Shown here in pieces: positions 6,943 through 15,726 of a DNA stretch of 64,000 bases (its first letter is position 1; the number at the start of each line of letters is the position of its first letter). The position numbers were made by a program, and so were the translations under genes. The stretch comes from Frigoriglobus tundricola. Its GTDB lineage: Bacteria > Planctomycetota > Planctomycetia > Gemmatales > Gemmataceae. The stretch lies in NCBI RefSeq assembly GCF_013128195.2, contig NZ_CP053452.2, positions 9,548,001 to 9,612,000 on the forward strand. The letters run 5' to 3'. The notes under the pieces were generated by a model. That model ran no database searches and was not told where the DNA came from. It was given only the letters and a program-made list of their open reading frames with translations.

Positions 6943-9627
6943 TTGAGGCCGCGCCGATCGCGCCCTACATTGGCCTTGCCGCCCGACCTCCACGGCAGAT
7001 TCCTGGTGCCGCTGAAACTCGCAGGTTCCACGTCCCAGACGGCTCTTCCGGTCCCCCGGCCCCCGCACGCGCCGGTCGAGAAACGAACCGCGCTGGGAAC
7101 GGGCCTGTCGCTCCTCGGCACGCTCCTCGGTATTGTGGCGCTCGCTGCGGCCTACTACTTCGGAACCAAGTTCGCCCTCTGTTTCGTTGCCAGTGACAAC
7201 TACACCGCGTTTTTGTGGCCCCCGACCGGGATCGCGGTGGCCGGCCTGTTCCGGGCCGGCCTGCGGTACTGGCCCGGTCTGTTCATCGGCGCGCTGGCGT
7301 GCCAGATCCAATTTCACCCGGCTTGGGTCGCAATTGGCATCGCTTCCGGCAACGCGATCGGCCCGGTGCTGACGGTCCTGATCCTCAAGCGGTTCGGGTT
7401 CGACCTGAGTGGGGCGTGTCGCCGCGCGCTGTTTCTGTTCGTCGTGGCCGGCCTGGTGGGAATGACCGTAACCGCTTCGAACGCCACCTTCTGGAGGGCG
7501 GCGGGCGGATTGCCGTCAACCGAGTGGGAGGCGGCGTGGCTGGTCTGGTGGCTCGGCGATACGGCCGGCGTGCTGATCATTGCGCCACCACTGATGACGG
7601 CCGTCTGGCCGCGCGCGAACCGGAAGACCGCTCGAACGACCGCGGGCGTCCTGCTGACGGCCGCACTCACCGCTCTGGCCTTCACCGATCTGGTGACCGT
7701 GCCGGTCCGCGCGGTTCTGCTGTTGCCCCCATTTATGATGCTCATCTGGGTGGGCCTGACCGGCCGGCCGCGGGTCGGATCGCTGCACGTCCTCGCGTTC
7801 GTCATCGTCGCCATAGCCGGAACGGCGGCGGGCGGAGGGGCGTACGGTCACCTGCCACCGGTCAGCAAAATGCTCATGCTCTGGGTACTGACCACGACGG
7901 CCGCACTGATCGTCCTGGCGATGACTATGACGCTGGCCGAACGGGAACGGGCCGAAACCGCGCTCGCGGCCGCAGTAGCGGACTACCAGGCGCTGGTGGA
8001 CGGCACCCCCGCCGCGATCGTGCGGTACACGGCGGATGGCACGCTCACGTTCGTGAACGAGACGTTGTGTCGGCTGCTCGAGTGCCCGCGCGAGTGCCTC
8101 GTCGGTGCGTCCGTGCTGGACTTCATACCCGACATGCCGCGGGCCGAAGCGGTCGCCGACTTGCCCGTCGGGCAGCGCATGACCGGCCCCGCCAGCGGCG
8201 CATCGGGCACGTTCCGCTGCGCGGACGGCTCGAGCCGATGGTACCGGTGGACGGCCCGGCTCATCACCACCGCCGACGGCCGCAGCGAGTACCAGGCCGT
8301 CGGGATCGACCTGACCGAACGGCGCCAGGCCGAACAGGAACGCGCGGCCATCGAACGCAAGATGCAAGACGCGCAGCGCCTGGAGGCGCTGGGCGTTCTG
8401 GCCGGCGGCGTCGCTCACGACTTCAACAACCTGCTCGCCGGCGTTCTCGGGCACGCCGAACTGGCCGTCGCCGTGTTGCCGCAGGGGCACCCGGCGCGCG
8501 AACACATCGAGACCGTGATCAACGGGGTCGCCCAGGCCGGCGGGCTGACGCGGCAGCTCCTGGCGTACTCCGGCAAGGGCCGGTTCCTGCTCCGCTCGAT
8601 CGATCTCAACACGCTCATCGTTCAGACGACGGAGCTGCTCCGCCTCACCCTGCCGAAAAAGGTGACCCTCACCCTCTCTCTGGCCCAGGGGCTGCCCGCG
8701 GTGACCGGGGACGACGGACAGTTGAGGCAGGTGCTAATGAATCTGCTGATCAACGCCGGCGAAGCGATCGGTGAAAGGGCCGGCACCGTCACCATCACCA
8801 CCGTCTCTCACGAACTCGTTCTGGAAGCGGTCAGCGGCGGCGTGTACAGCCCCACGGCCCCGGGGCGGTTCGTTGAGCTGATCGTCTCCGATACCGGCTG
8901 CGGGATGGACGAAGCGACGAAGGCCCGACTGTTCGACCCGTTCTTCTCCACCAAGTTCGCCGGGCGCGGGCTGGGGCTTTCAGCGGTACTGGGCATCATT
9001 CGAGGGCACGGCGGGGGCATCCGTGTTGACAGCCGCCCCGGCGCGGGGACGCAGTTTACGGTCCTGCTCCCGACGACCGGGTCCGGACCGGCCAGCGTGA
9101 CAACACCCCCGCCGGCGGAGGCCCTGTTTGCTCAGCCCGGTCGCGCCCGCAAGGCGCCGACGGAACCGATGCACGCGTCCCCGGAACGAGTCGCTGCGGC
9201 CCCCCCGCTACAACGCGTTCCAGAGCCGAAACCCGCCGCGACCGTCGCGCCCGAGCCGCAAGACGCAAAAGGCGTTGCGATTGTCGCGGACGACGAGCCG
9301 ACGGTCCTCCGGGTCGGCGAGTTGGTGCTCAAACAGTTGGGTTTCGAGGTGCTGACGGCCACCAACGGGCAGGAAGCCATGTCCGCCTTCGACGCACACG
9401 CGGACCGCGTCCGATTGGTCTTGCTCGACCTGATGATGCCCGTGATGGACGGCACGGAGGTGCTCGCTGCGATCCGGGCCCGGTCGTCGGTACCGGTGAT
9501 TCTGTGCAGCGGCTACACGGCCGAAGCGGTACCCGAAGAGCTGGCCGGCGACGCGGTGACCACATTCCTTCAGAAGCCGTATTCCCGAGCCGCCCTCCAA
9601 AGTGCTCTCACCGCCGTTGGCATGTAA
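6943..9627 (+). CDS. MASE1-PAS hybrid histidine kinase with receiver
   Basis: The product has up to 894 residues. From the N-terminus it shows a MASE1-like membrane sensor with about eight hydrophobic segments (roughly residues 50-335), then a PAS domain (about 347-465, VDGTPAAIVRYTADGTLTFV). The kinase core follows, with the H-box LAGGVAHDFNNLLAG, N-box LMNLLINAGEAI, G1 DTGCGMD, and G2 GRGLGLS. The C-terminal receiver has the acidic pair DDE, phospho-acceptor LLDLMMP, and the KPYS lysine. No ATG exists before the sensor: starts at TTG 6943, TTG 6970/6976 or GTG 7006 are possible. The stop is at 9625-9627. The HDFNN H-box places it with planctomycete and deltaproteobacterial hybrid kinases whose ligand is unknown. 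Confidence 0.88.
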   Translation: MRPRRSRPTLALPPDLHGRFLVPLKLAGSTSQTALPVPRPPHAPVEKRTALGTGLSLLGTLLGIVALAAAYYFGTKFALCFVASDNYTAFLWPPTGIAVAGLFRAGLRYWPGLFIGALACQIQFHPAWVAIGIASGNAIGPVLTVLILKRFGFDLSGACRRALFLFVVAGLVGMTVTASNATFWRAAGGLPSTEWEAAWLVWWLGDTAGVLIIAPPLMTAVWPRANRKTARTTAGVLLTAALTALAFTDLVTVPVRAVLLLPPFMMLIWVGLTGRPRVGSLHVLAFVIVAIAGTAAGGGAYGHLPPVSKMLMLWVLTTTAALIVLAMTMTLAERERAETALAAAVADYQALVDGTPAAIVRYTADGTLTFVNETLCRLLECPRECLVGASVLDFIPDMPRAEAVADLPVGQRMTGPASGASGTFRCADGSSRWYRWTARLITTADGRSEYQAVGIDLTERRQAEQERAAIERKMQDAQRLEALGVLAGGVAHDFNNLLAGVLGHAELAVAVLPQGHPAREHIETVINGVAQAGGLTRQLLAYSGKGRFLLRSIDLNTLIVQTTELLRLTLPKKVTLTLSLAQGLPAVTGDDGQLRQVLMNLLINAGEAIGERAGTVTITTVSHELVLEAVSGGVYSPTAPGRFVELIVSDTGCGMDEATKARLFDPFFSTKFAGRGLGLSAVLGIIRGHGGGIRVDSRPGAGTQFTVLLPTTGSGPASVTTPPPAEALFAQPGRARKAPTEPMHASPERVAAAPPLQRVPEPKPAATVAPEPQDAKGVAIVADDEPTVLRVGELVLKQLGFEVLTATNGQEAMSAFDAHADRVRLVLLDLMMPVMDGTEVLAAIRARSSVPVILCSGYTAEAVPEELAGDAVTTFLQKPYSRAALQSALTAVGM

Positions 9628-9696
9628 CGCCGTCTCTGAGGGCGCCGACGCGGCCCAAATTGTGAAGCAATCGCGTCGACTACGTCTCTCCCGGCC

Positions 9697-10770
9697 TCAC
9701 ACCTGTGGTCGGTCCGGGAGCGTCAGAAGGGCCGGGGAGGTGCCGAGATTGACGACCGTCTCGTCGGCGGCGTGCGTGAGCGGGGTCGCAAACGGGGCCA
9801 GCGCATCCGCAACAGCTCGCGCGGACGGGAAACGATCTTCCGGGCGCCGGGCGAGCAGGCGTCCAACGAGTTCCGCCAGAGCCGAGGGGACGTCCGGGCG
9901 CTTCGCGCTTAGCGGCGGGGCGACTTCGGTGACGCGCCGCAAGGCCCGTGCAACCGGAGTCCCTTCCGGAAACGGTAAATCGCCCGAGAGCATGTGGTAC
10001 AACGTTCCGCCCAGCGCGTACTGGTCGGCCCGGTGGTCGGCGGCGCGCGCATCAACGACCTGTTCGGGCGCGGCATAATCGGCCGTCCCGACCAGCCACC
10101 CGGCCCGTGTCAACTCCTCGCCCGTGTCTGCCATCGGGTTCTTGACCAGTCCCACGTCGAGAACCTTCAGCGTCCGCCCGTCTTCGGCCAGGCTCAGGTT
10201 GCTGGGTTTGACGTCCCGGTGAACGAGGCCGCGCTCGTGCATGTGGTGCAGTCCGAGCGCGGCTTGTCGGGCGAATTCGCACGCGCGGCCGAGGGGCGGC
10301 GTCTCACCGGACAAGAGCATCTGGCCGAGGTCGGGACCGGGCACGTACTCCATCGCCAGGAAATACGCCCGGCCAACGGTCCCCGCGTCGTACCCGTGAA
10401 CCACGTTGAGGTGATCGAGTTGTCCGAGCGCCCGGACCTCGCGCAGGAACCGCGCGCGGACGCGCTCGTCACCGCTCCGGTCGGGGCGAACAACCTTTAC
10501 GGCCGCGCGGCGGCCGAAGACGCGGTGACGGGCCAGAAACACGTGGCCCATCCCGCCTTTTCCGATTCTGTCGATGAGGACGTAGGAACCGAGAACCAGT
10601 TGGTGCCCCTGGCCCTTGATGAGCCACCGGCCCTGAAACGGCGTGACCCACCGGCGCCGAACGAGTTCGGTCGTCAGTTCGATCTCGGACGCGAACCGCT
10701 CCCGAGCGCCGTCAATGTCCGCGCGGCGCTCGGGAACGAGTTGGAGCAGTTGATCGATTAGGGTCGTCAG
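9697..10770 (-). CDS. Serine/threonine protein kinase, start codon unresolved
   Basis: The Hanks-type kinase core is complete: glycine loop RIGKGGMGHVFLAR, lysine AVKVV, catalytic HRDVKPSN, DVG in place of DFG, and APE-type YAAPEQ. The only ATG lies inside the glycine loop (10549-10551), so the coding frame must begin upstream. The frame stays open to about 10909 with a family-typical leader ending FQGRWLIKGQGHQLVLGSYV. No in-frame ATG, GTG or TTG occurs there. A CTG at 10768-10770 is the start drawn here; an ATT inside the leader is another option. The DVG variant may lower metal binding. No transmembrane segment follows the kinase domain. Confidence 0.75.
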   Translation of the reverse strand: MTTLIDQLLQLVPERRADIDGARERFASEIELTTELVRRRWVTPFQGRWLIKGQGHQLVLGSYVLIDRIGKGGMGHVFLARHRVFGRRAAVKVVRPDRSGDERVRARFLREVRALGQLDHLNVVHGYDAGTVGRAYFLAMEYVPGPDLGQMLLSGETPPLGRACEFARQAALGLHHMHERGLVHRDVKPSNLSLAEDGRTLKVLDVGLVKNPMADTGEELTRAGWLVGTADYAAPEQVVDARAADHRADQYALGGTLYHMLSGDLPFPEGTPVARALRRVTEVAPPLSAKRPDVPSALAELVGRLLARRPEDRFPSARAVADALAPFATPLTHAADETVVNLGTSPALLTLPDRPQV

Positions 10771-11081
10771 TGTGGGGTTCCGGTTGGGCGGGCACCGCCG
10801 CGGGAGCCGCGGTCGTGCTCGGCGGGTGCGGCCCGGGGCGGTATAGGTATCATCGACCGACCCGGGCGGAGGTCGCGCTGGCAGGAGAGTCTTGGGTCCG
10901 TGTAAATGCTAACGCCTTCTCTCGCCCTGTCAACGCGAATCATATCCAGCACGATTATCAGAATAAAAGCTACAATCGAGACAGTCGGTTGCAACAGGCG
11001 TGCCGACGAAAGTAACATCTGTCTGCGTCGACCCGGCTTGCACACCGCGTAAGATCGGTCATGCTGGTGGGAGTCGGGTGA
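10771..11081. other. Intergenic region between divergent kinase and permease
   Basis: No gene is supported here. A long open frame on the minus strand that covers this stretch and the permease is a high-GC antisense shadow. The middle (about 10905-10985) is clearly more AT-rich than the flanks and probably holds promoters for the divergent genes. I could not assign exact boxes. Confidence 0.4.
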
Positions 11082-12530
11082 ATGACTCCGGTTGAGTATT
11101 GGCGCGGCCGTGCGGACCGCGGGAGGGCGGCCGTGGCAGACACGCAGCGGACCGACCGTTCGCCACCCCCGGCCGACGAGCGGCGGTTCGGTTACTGGGC
11201 CGGACATTTCGTTGTCGTCGGCAGCATGATCGGGACCGGAATTCTCACCACTTCGGGTACCATCCTTCAGAAAACCGGAAACCCGCCCGCCCTTTTGGGT
11301 CTGTGGGCACTCGGCGGGGTGATCGCCTTGTGTGGCGCCCTCACCGTTGCGGAACTGGCCACCGCCCTGCCCCGACCCGGCGGCGATTACATCTTCGTTC
11401 GCGAGGCTTACGGCCGCGGCGCCGGGTTCATCTCCGGGTGGGCCACGTGCGCCCTCGGATTTGCCGCGCCCGTCGCCGTCGCCGCCCACGCGGCCCTCAC
11501 CTACCTCACGACCCCCTATGCCGCGGATCTGGCCGAGCTCCTGCCGCCCTGGATCGCGGTCCGGTTGGTCCCGTTCGGCGCGAGCGCGCTGATCCTCGTG
11601 GTCGCCGTCATTCACGCCCGGGGCCACCGACACAGTGCCGGGCTCCAGGCCGTTGCCACAATCGTCACCGCCGGCGTGCTCCTCGCGCTGGCCCTCGGCG
11701 GCATCCTTTTCGGCCGGGGCGATTGGAGGCACCTGTCGGCCGGCGGGTGGCCACCCGCATCTCAGTGGCCGGTGCTGGCCCCCTGGCTCATCCTCGTCGG
11801 CTACTCGTACTCCGGGTGGAACGGAGCGGGCTATCTGGCCGGCGAGCTCCGCCACCCCGCCCGAACTCTGCCCCGGTGCCTGGTCGGCGGGACCCTGACC
11901 GTCATCGTTCTGTACCTCGCGGTCAACCTGGCATTCGTGTACGCGCTCGATCCCGATCAGTTGAAGACCCTGCCGGAAGAAACGGTCCGCCCGGTTGCGG
12001 AACTCGCGACCCGTGCCCTTTTCGGGCCTGAGGCGGCACGGGTGGTCGGTGCGTCCCTCGGGCTGTGCTTGGTGGCCACGGTCAGCGCATACATTCTCAC
12101 GGGACCGCGCGTGGCGCTGGCAATGGCCCGTGACGGAGTGTTTCCGGCGTTCGCAGCCCGCCTTCACCCGACACGCGGGACGCCGGCCGCGGCCACTCTG
12201 ACGCTCGGTGTGGTGTCGGCCGGGCTGGTGTGGGCGGGTTCGCTTGAAGAACTGTTGGACTATGCCTCGGTCGGGTTGGCGGCGCTAACGGGTTTGACCG
12301 TCGCGAGTGTGTTTCCGCTCCGTCGCCGGGCCGATCTGCCTCATCCTTATCGATTGCCACTGTATCCGCTGCCGCCACTGGTGTTCCTTGTCTTCACCGG
12401 AGCGGTCATCGGGTCGGTGCTTGCAGATGACCAAAAGCGCGATACGGGGCTGTGGAGCCTCGCAACCCTTTTAGTGGGTATACCATTGTCACTGCTGTTC
12501 CCCGCCCGGCCGGGCAGACGGGCCGAGTGA
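11082..12530 (+). CDS. APC-superfamily amino acid permease
   Basis: The 482-residue product has twelve hydrophobic segments and the APC start signature, with GSMIGTGILTTSG in helix 1 (the unwound substrate-binding motif GxG). TM3 contains the conserved LPRPGGDYIFVREAYG. It should sit in the inner membrane and exchange or take up amino acids or amines by secondary transport. Substrate cannot be deduced. The ATG at 11082 follows a GGGAGTCGGGTGA stretch that may serve as ribosome binding site. The product resembles, at family level, the second permease at 47053-48489. Confidence 0.87.
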   Translation: MTPVEYWRGRADRGRAAVADTQRTDRSPPPADERRFGYWAGHFVVVGSMIGTGILTTSGTILQKTGNPPALLGLWALGGVIALCGALTVAELATALPRPGGDYIFVREAYGRGAGFISGWATCALGFAAPVAVAAHAALTYLTTPYAADLAELLPPWIAVRLVPFGASALILVVAVIHARGHRHSAGLQAVATIVTAGVLLALALGGILFGRGDWRHLSAGGWPPASQWPVLAPWLILVGYSYSGWNGAGYLAGELRHPARTLPRCLVGGTLTVIVLYLAVNLAFVYALDPDQLKTLPEETVRPVAELATRALFGPEAARVVGASLGLCLVATVSAYILTGPRVALAMARDGVFPAFAARLHPTRGTPAAATLTLGVVSAGLVWAGSLEELLDYASVGLAALTGLTVASVFPLRRRADLPHPYRLPLYPLPPLVFLVFTGAVIGSVLADDQKRDTGLWSLATLLVGIPLSLLFPARPGRRAE

Positions 12531-12699
12531 GAAGGGAAATAGGAACGGGCTGGCACAGGCGATACAAACGAATGCCAGAGCAGATAAAGCGCACGGACCC
12601 GTTCGGTGCCCGGTGTAACGGCCACCGTTGAAATTTCTCCCGCCGTCCGACGTCTTTCACAATGACTGTTTCCTTCGTACTCACTGGCCCCGGTCGTCA

Positions 12700-13860
12700 A
12701 TGGATTTGCGTGCCCTGATCTTCGTTCCGGCCCTCGCCGGGGCCGCTGTTTTCGCGTTCGTGTACTTCACGTTCGCCGCCCACTACTACCTCACGATTCT
12801 CGAAAGCACCGGCTCCGGGGCGCGCGAGGTGACGTGGCTCCGGGAGTCGATCACGGACAACTTCTGGAAGCCGTTCTACCTCGCCTGGTTGCTCGTCCTC
12901 TGGATGGGTCCGGCCTACGTCGTCGGCCGCACACTCGCCGGGAGTACCGGAGCGGCGTGGGTGGGTTTTGCTGTTCCGGTGCTGACCGCGTGGCTCCTGT
13001 ATCCGGTCAGTCAGTTGTCATCGCTCAGTGCCTCAAGTGTGTGGACGCCTCTCACGCTCCAAGTGTTCACGCGGCTCGCGCAAAAGCCGGGCGTCACGGT
13101 CGCGTTCTTGGTACTGACGCTGCCGGTGTTCGCGCTCGGTGGCATTGCGTTCCGGTGGGCGTTCCTCACCGAAGGAGAATGGCACCTCCTGTTTACCGGG
13201 GTGCCGCTTTTGGCGTTCGCGGGGTTCCTCTACGCCCGACTCCTTGGCCGTCTCGCGTTCGTGCTAATGTTCACAAAGGATCTGCTCAAGGGGAAGAAAA
13301 AGAAGAAACCGAAACCGATGGACGCGACTCCACCGACGAGCACCAACGAACCCGCGCATCTGCCCGTAGAGGTGAGTGATCCGACTCCGATCATGACTCC
13401 GCTCGACGGCGAGATCGTAGGGTACAACGTGTTGATTGCGGACGACCCGCCCGTTCCGAAAAAGCGCGTGAAGGCCGAAGTGATCGAGGACGACCCGCCA
13501 GAGCTCGGGTCCGCCCCGATAAGCCCGCGCAAGCCCGCGCCGGCCACTTCCTCCCGTGGAGCGCGGACCTGGACCGACGAAGATGACGACGCCACGCCCT
13601 ACAACGTGAACGCGCCTGAAGCGGTCCCCGAAGAGTGCGCCCCGAAAAGGGTCTTCAAGCCGAAAGCGGAAGACCTGGCGCTACTTGATCGGCGTGACGC
13701 ACCGAAGGCACCCAAGCAGGTCTGGTCGGCAGAGGTAGTGGTGTTTTTTGTGCAACCGGGCACGATTTCCGCGCTAATGACCCTTTCGTTGCTGGGGGCC
13801 CTTGCGGGTGCAATGGTTCGTGTGGCTCGTCAGTTCAATCCGGCTGCGGGCGGCGAGTGA
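12700..13860 (+). CDS. Multi-pass membrane protein with long acidic cytoplasmic insert
   Basis: The 386-residue product has five or six hydrophobic helices in the first 220 residues and one more near residues 350-375. Between them lies a hydrophilic, proline- and lysine-rich segment that starts with KGKKKKKPKP and looks disordered. The start MDLRALIFVPALAGAAVFAFVYF matches a planctomycete membrane family with no known role that typically carries such long tails. The ATG at 12700 is chosen because the next upstream ATG adds a non-conserved hydrophilic extension. About 85 bases separate it from the tRNA-Phe gene. Confidence 0.7.
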   Translation: MDLRALIFVPALAGAAVFAFVYFTFAAHYYLTILESTGSGAREVTWLRESITDNFWKPFYLAWLLVLWMGPAYVVGRTLAGSTGAAWVGFAVPVLTAWLLYPVSQLSSLSASSVWTPLTLQVFTRLAQKPGVTVAFLVLTLPVFALGGIAFRWAFLTEGEWHLLFTGVPLLAFAGFLYARLLGRLAFVLMFTKDLLKGKKKKKPKPMDATPPTSTNEPAHLPVEVSDPTPIMTPLDGEIVGYNVLIADDPPVPKKRVKAEVIEDDPPELGSAPISPRKPAPATSSRGARTWTDEDDDATPYNVNAPEAVPEECAPKRVFKPKAEDLALLDRRDAPKAPKQVWSAEVVVFFVQPGTISALMTLSLLGALAGAMVRVARQFNPAAGGE

Positions 13861-13902
13861 CCCGCAAATGGCCCGAAGGTGCAGAGAACTGCGGTGGCAA
13901 GG

Positions 13903-13931
13903 TTGACGCTCCCCCTTCACGCTTTTATAAA
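13903..13931 (+). promoter_or_regulatory. Sigma-70-type promoter of tRNA-Phe
   Basis: TTGACG at 13903-13908 and TATAAA at 13926-13931 are separated by exactly 17 bases. The predicted start lies about 15 bases before the mature tRNA 5' end. This is the clearest housekeeping promoter I see in the window. Confidence 0.65.
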
Positions 13932-13945
13932 CAAGTTACGTACAG

Positions 13946-14018
13946 GGGCAGTTAGCTCAGTTGGTAGAGCGAGCGACTGAAAATCGCTAGGTCCCCGGTT
14001 CAACCCCGGGACTGCCCA
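13946..14018 (+). tRNA. trnF: tRNA-Phe (GAA)
   Basis: A full cloverleaf can be folded by eye. The acceptor stem pairs GGGCAGT (13946-13952) with ACTGCCC (14011-14017), followed by discriminator A. The D arm is GCTC-AGTTGGTA-GAGC. The anticodon stem AGCGA/TCGCT carries loop CTGAAAA with anticodon GAA, and the T arm is CCCGG-TTCAACC-CCGGG. CCA is not encoded. The 3' part (13972-14019) is repeated at 39583-39630, so this gene served as an integration site. Confidence 0.95.
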
Positions 14019-14019
14019 C
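13972..14019 (+). repeat. Left attachment repeat (tRNA-Phe 3' half)
   Basis: This 48-bp stretch runs from the anticodon stem to just past the tRNA 3' end and is identical to 39583-39630. Such duplication is what a tyrosine-recombinase element leaves when it inserts in a tRNA gene and restores its 3' end. Confidence 0.9.
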
Positions 14020-14025
14020 TCCAAG

Positions 14026-14055
14026 AAACCACTGGAAAAACCAGTGGTTTCTGCA
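14026..14055 (+). terminator. Intrinsic terminator after tRNA-Phe
   Basis: A perfect 10-bp stem AAACCACTGG/CCAGTGGTTT (14026-14035 and 14041-14050) with loop AAAAA follows the tRNA directly. The stem ends in TTT, but only a weak T tract follows. An equivalent hairpin with compensatory changes follows the second att copy at 39638-39664. Confidence 0.7.
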
Positions 14056-14065
14056 TTTCCCAGTG

Positions 14066-14115
14066 CCCACCAATCCCACCCACCAAAAGAAAAATCCCAC
14101 CAATCCCCCACCAAT
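14066..14115 (+). repeat. CCCACCAAT-type direct repeats next to the left att
   Basis: Four copies of CCCACCAA(T/A) occur at 14066-14074, 14079-14087, 14096-14104 and 14107-14115. Two further copies lie at 39451-39470 near the right att. They may be arm-type recombinase sites, or the second pair may be the remnant of an integrase 3' end, since the segment from 14090 reads in frame as SHQSPTNKR, as at the end of the integrase fragment. Confidence 0.5.
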
Positions 14116-14283
14116 AAACGGAACAACTTGGCACTCGCATGAACAACAAGAAACACAACGGTAACCCGAAGGAGGGGGAAGAGGAAAGAATAGCGGACCG
14201 GCGAAATGCGTCGATCGGTTCAGGGCGACTCAATCCCGCCGCGGAAGGCGAAGGGAAAGAGAGGTGCTGGCGCGTGAAGCGCT

Positions 14284-15351
14284 TCAGCCGGTCATCCACG
14301 TCGTGTAGACGCGGAAGTTATTCGCGAACAGCTCGTCCAGCATCTCACCATCGGCCGTTTCCCAAAGACTCCACGCCAATTGCCCGGCAGCGATGCGCCC
14401 CCTTTGGCGTCGCACGGTCTTCGAGAACGGGGTCGCATCAATGAACGTGCTGGTCTTGAACAGAGAGCGAATTTCGTCGCGGTATTGGGTGCCGCCGACC
14501 GCGACGACGTGCAGTTCACGATCGATCGCCTTCTGAACGCACGCCAGCCGTCCGATCGCATCGATCCCGTCCATGCGGCACTTGTAGCCCGTTTCAAATT
14601 CAAACGCGACGCGCTTGACATTCGGGTTGCGCTTCAGCCACTCGCGCCAGAAATCCCAGTCTTGCGGATCGACCACACTGAGGTGGGGGATCACGTTCAA
14701 GCCGGCCGCGTGCATATCGCGCACGCACATCAGGTGCCGCATCCGGTTGCCGAGGATCTCGGTCCGCGGCACCCCGCGCAGGTGCGAGAAATTCGGTGCG
14801 ATCACCGCGTCGATCCCGAGCGGGGCGAGCAGCTCGGGGATGTCGTCCTGAACCCAATACTCCCACAGCTTCTCGATTTCGTTGTCCTGCCGGATGCAGT
14901 TGAGCACGATTCTCGTTTGCGGCGACAGCAACAGGCGGTGCCGCAATTCCGCCGCGGTGGAAGCCACCGCTTCCATACGCCCGCCACGAATCCGCAGCAC
15001 TTCCTTCGGCGGGATCGCGGCGAAGGGGATGTTCAGCGGATCGGCGTGTAGAGAGTGGTGTAGCACCGAGGGCACATATTCCGGGAGCGCGAGTTTGCGT
15101 TGCGCGAACACCGGAAGGTCGTTGAACCGAAGCCCTTCGACCTCGTTGAGCATCTGGATGTAACGAGGATTTGCGGGACACAAAAAGTTGCATGCTGCAT
15201 TACCGCCACAGCAGTGCTTCTCGAAACAGGTGTTCGAGAACAGCCCCTCGCGGTCGTGATAACCGCCGCACGGCTCGATCCAGTAGCACTCCTTGCACGA
15301 ACTGATCACCGGCAGCGAAACCTTTCGCTGCACCTCGGCCACCTTCGCCAT
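14284..15351 (-). CDS. Cys-rich N-terminus plus DUF4417-like domain
   Basis: The 355-residue product has eight cysteines in the first 60 residues (19, 22, 28, 42, 47, 48, 54, 58), a pattern suited to one or two metal or iron-sulfur centres. Residues of about 175-290 (VIAPNFSHLRGVPRTEILGN, then AAGLNVIPHLSVVDPQDWDF) follow the layout of DUF4417, a barrel-like family often carried by phages and mobile elements. No radical-SAM CxxxCxxC motif is present. It is the last gene of a four-gene operon; only six bases separate it from the gene before it. Its biochemical role is unknown. Confidence 0.75.
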   Translation of the reverse strand: MAKVAEVQRKVSLPVISSCKECYWIEPCGGYHDREGLFSNTCFEKHCCGGNAACNFLCPANPRYIQMLNEVEGLRFNDLPVFAQRKLALPEYVPSVLHHSLHADPLNIPFAAIPPKEVLRIRGGRMEAVASTAAELRHRLLLSPQTRIVLNCIRQDNEIEKLWEYWVQDDIPELLAPLGIDAVIAPNFSHLRGVPRTEILGNRMRHLMCVRDMHAAGLNVIPHLSVVDPQDWDFWREWLKRNPNVKRVAFEFETGYKCRMDGIDAIGRLACVQKAIDRELHVVAVGGTQYRDEIRSLFKTSTFIDATPFSKTVRRQRGRIAAGQLAWSLWETADGEMLDELFANNFRVYTTWMTG

Positions 15352-15357
15352 GTGATG

Positions 15358-15726
15358 TTACTCCGGGATGACTTGAACGCGAGCATCGCCGACAACCGGC
15401 ACGATGATCGTCACGGTGAGTGAGACGGCGCAGAGTTGATTCTGCCGCAGCGCTTCGGCCAAAACACGGCCGGACTCGTCGCGGATGACACCCACTTGGC
15501 GACCTTCGCAGTTCGTCACCACGAAGTGCGCCGAGGCGTCCGGGGAAAGCATGGCGTGGACCTTTTGGCCCGCGGCCAAACATTCGCCGTTCGAAGCGAC
15601 GACCGTGTAGGTCTGCTTCAGGGCGTCGTTTTGCTCGAACAGCGAACGCATTCGCGAGGCGGGAGCCTCACGTTGCATCCGCCGCCGGTAGTTTGCGATC
15701 TGAGATTCCTGAACCTGCTGCCCCAT
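15358..15726 (-). CDS. Small beta-rich protein of the four-gene operon
   Basis: The 122-residue product starts MGQQVQESQIANYRRR, has a basic helical N-terminus, and then a beta-rich domain (TYTVVASNGECLAAGQKVHA, then EGRQVGVIRDESGR). A strong GGAGGT ribosome binding site lies eight bases before the ATG at 15724-15726, which fixes the start. It overlaps the end of the upstream STAS-like gene by 59 bases in another frame, and the Cys-rich gene follows six bases later. I do not recognise the family. Its position suggests an adaptor or regulator of the operon. Confidence 0.75.
   Translation of the reverse strand: MGQQVQESQIANYRRRMQREAPASRMRSLFEQNDALKQTYTVVASNGECLAAGQKVHAMLSPDASAHFVVTNCEGRQVGVIRDESGRVLAEALRQNQLCAVSLTVTIIVPVVGDARVQVIPE

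Noticed and set aside
10767..12167. Long open frame on the minus strand across the permease
   Set aside because: Its composition (Arg, Pro, Gly, Ala-rich) and position antisense to a clear 12-helix permease mark it as a GC-driven shadow.
14284..15351. Radical SAM enzyme
   Set aside because: Although Cys-rich, the CxxxCxxC motif and following beta-alpha pattern of radical SAM are not present.
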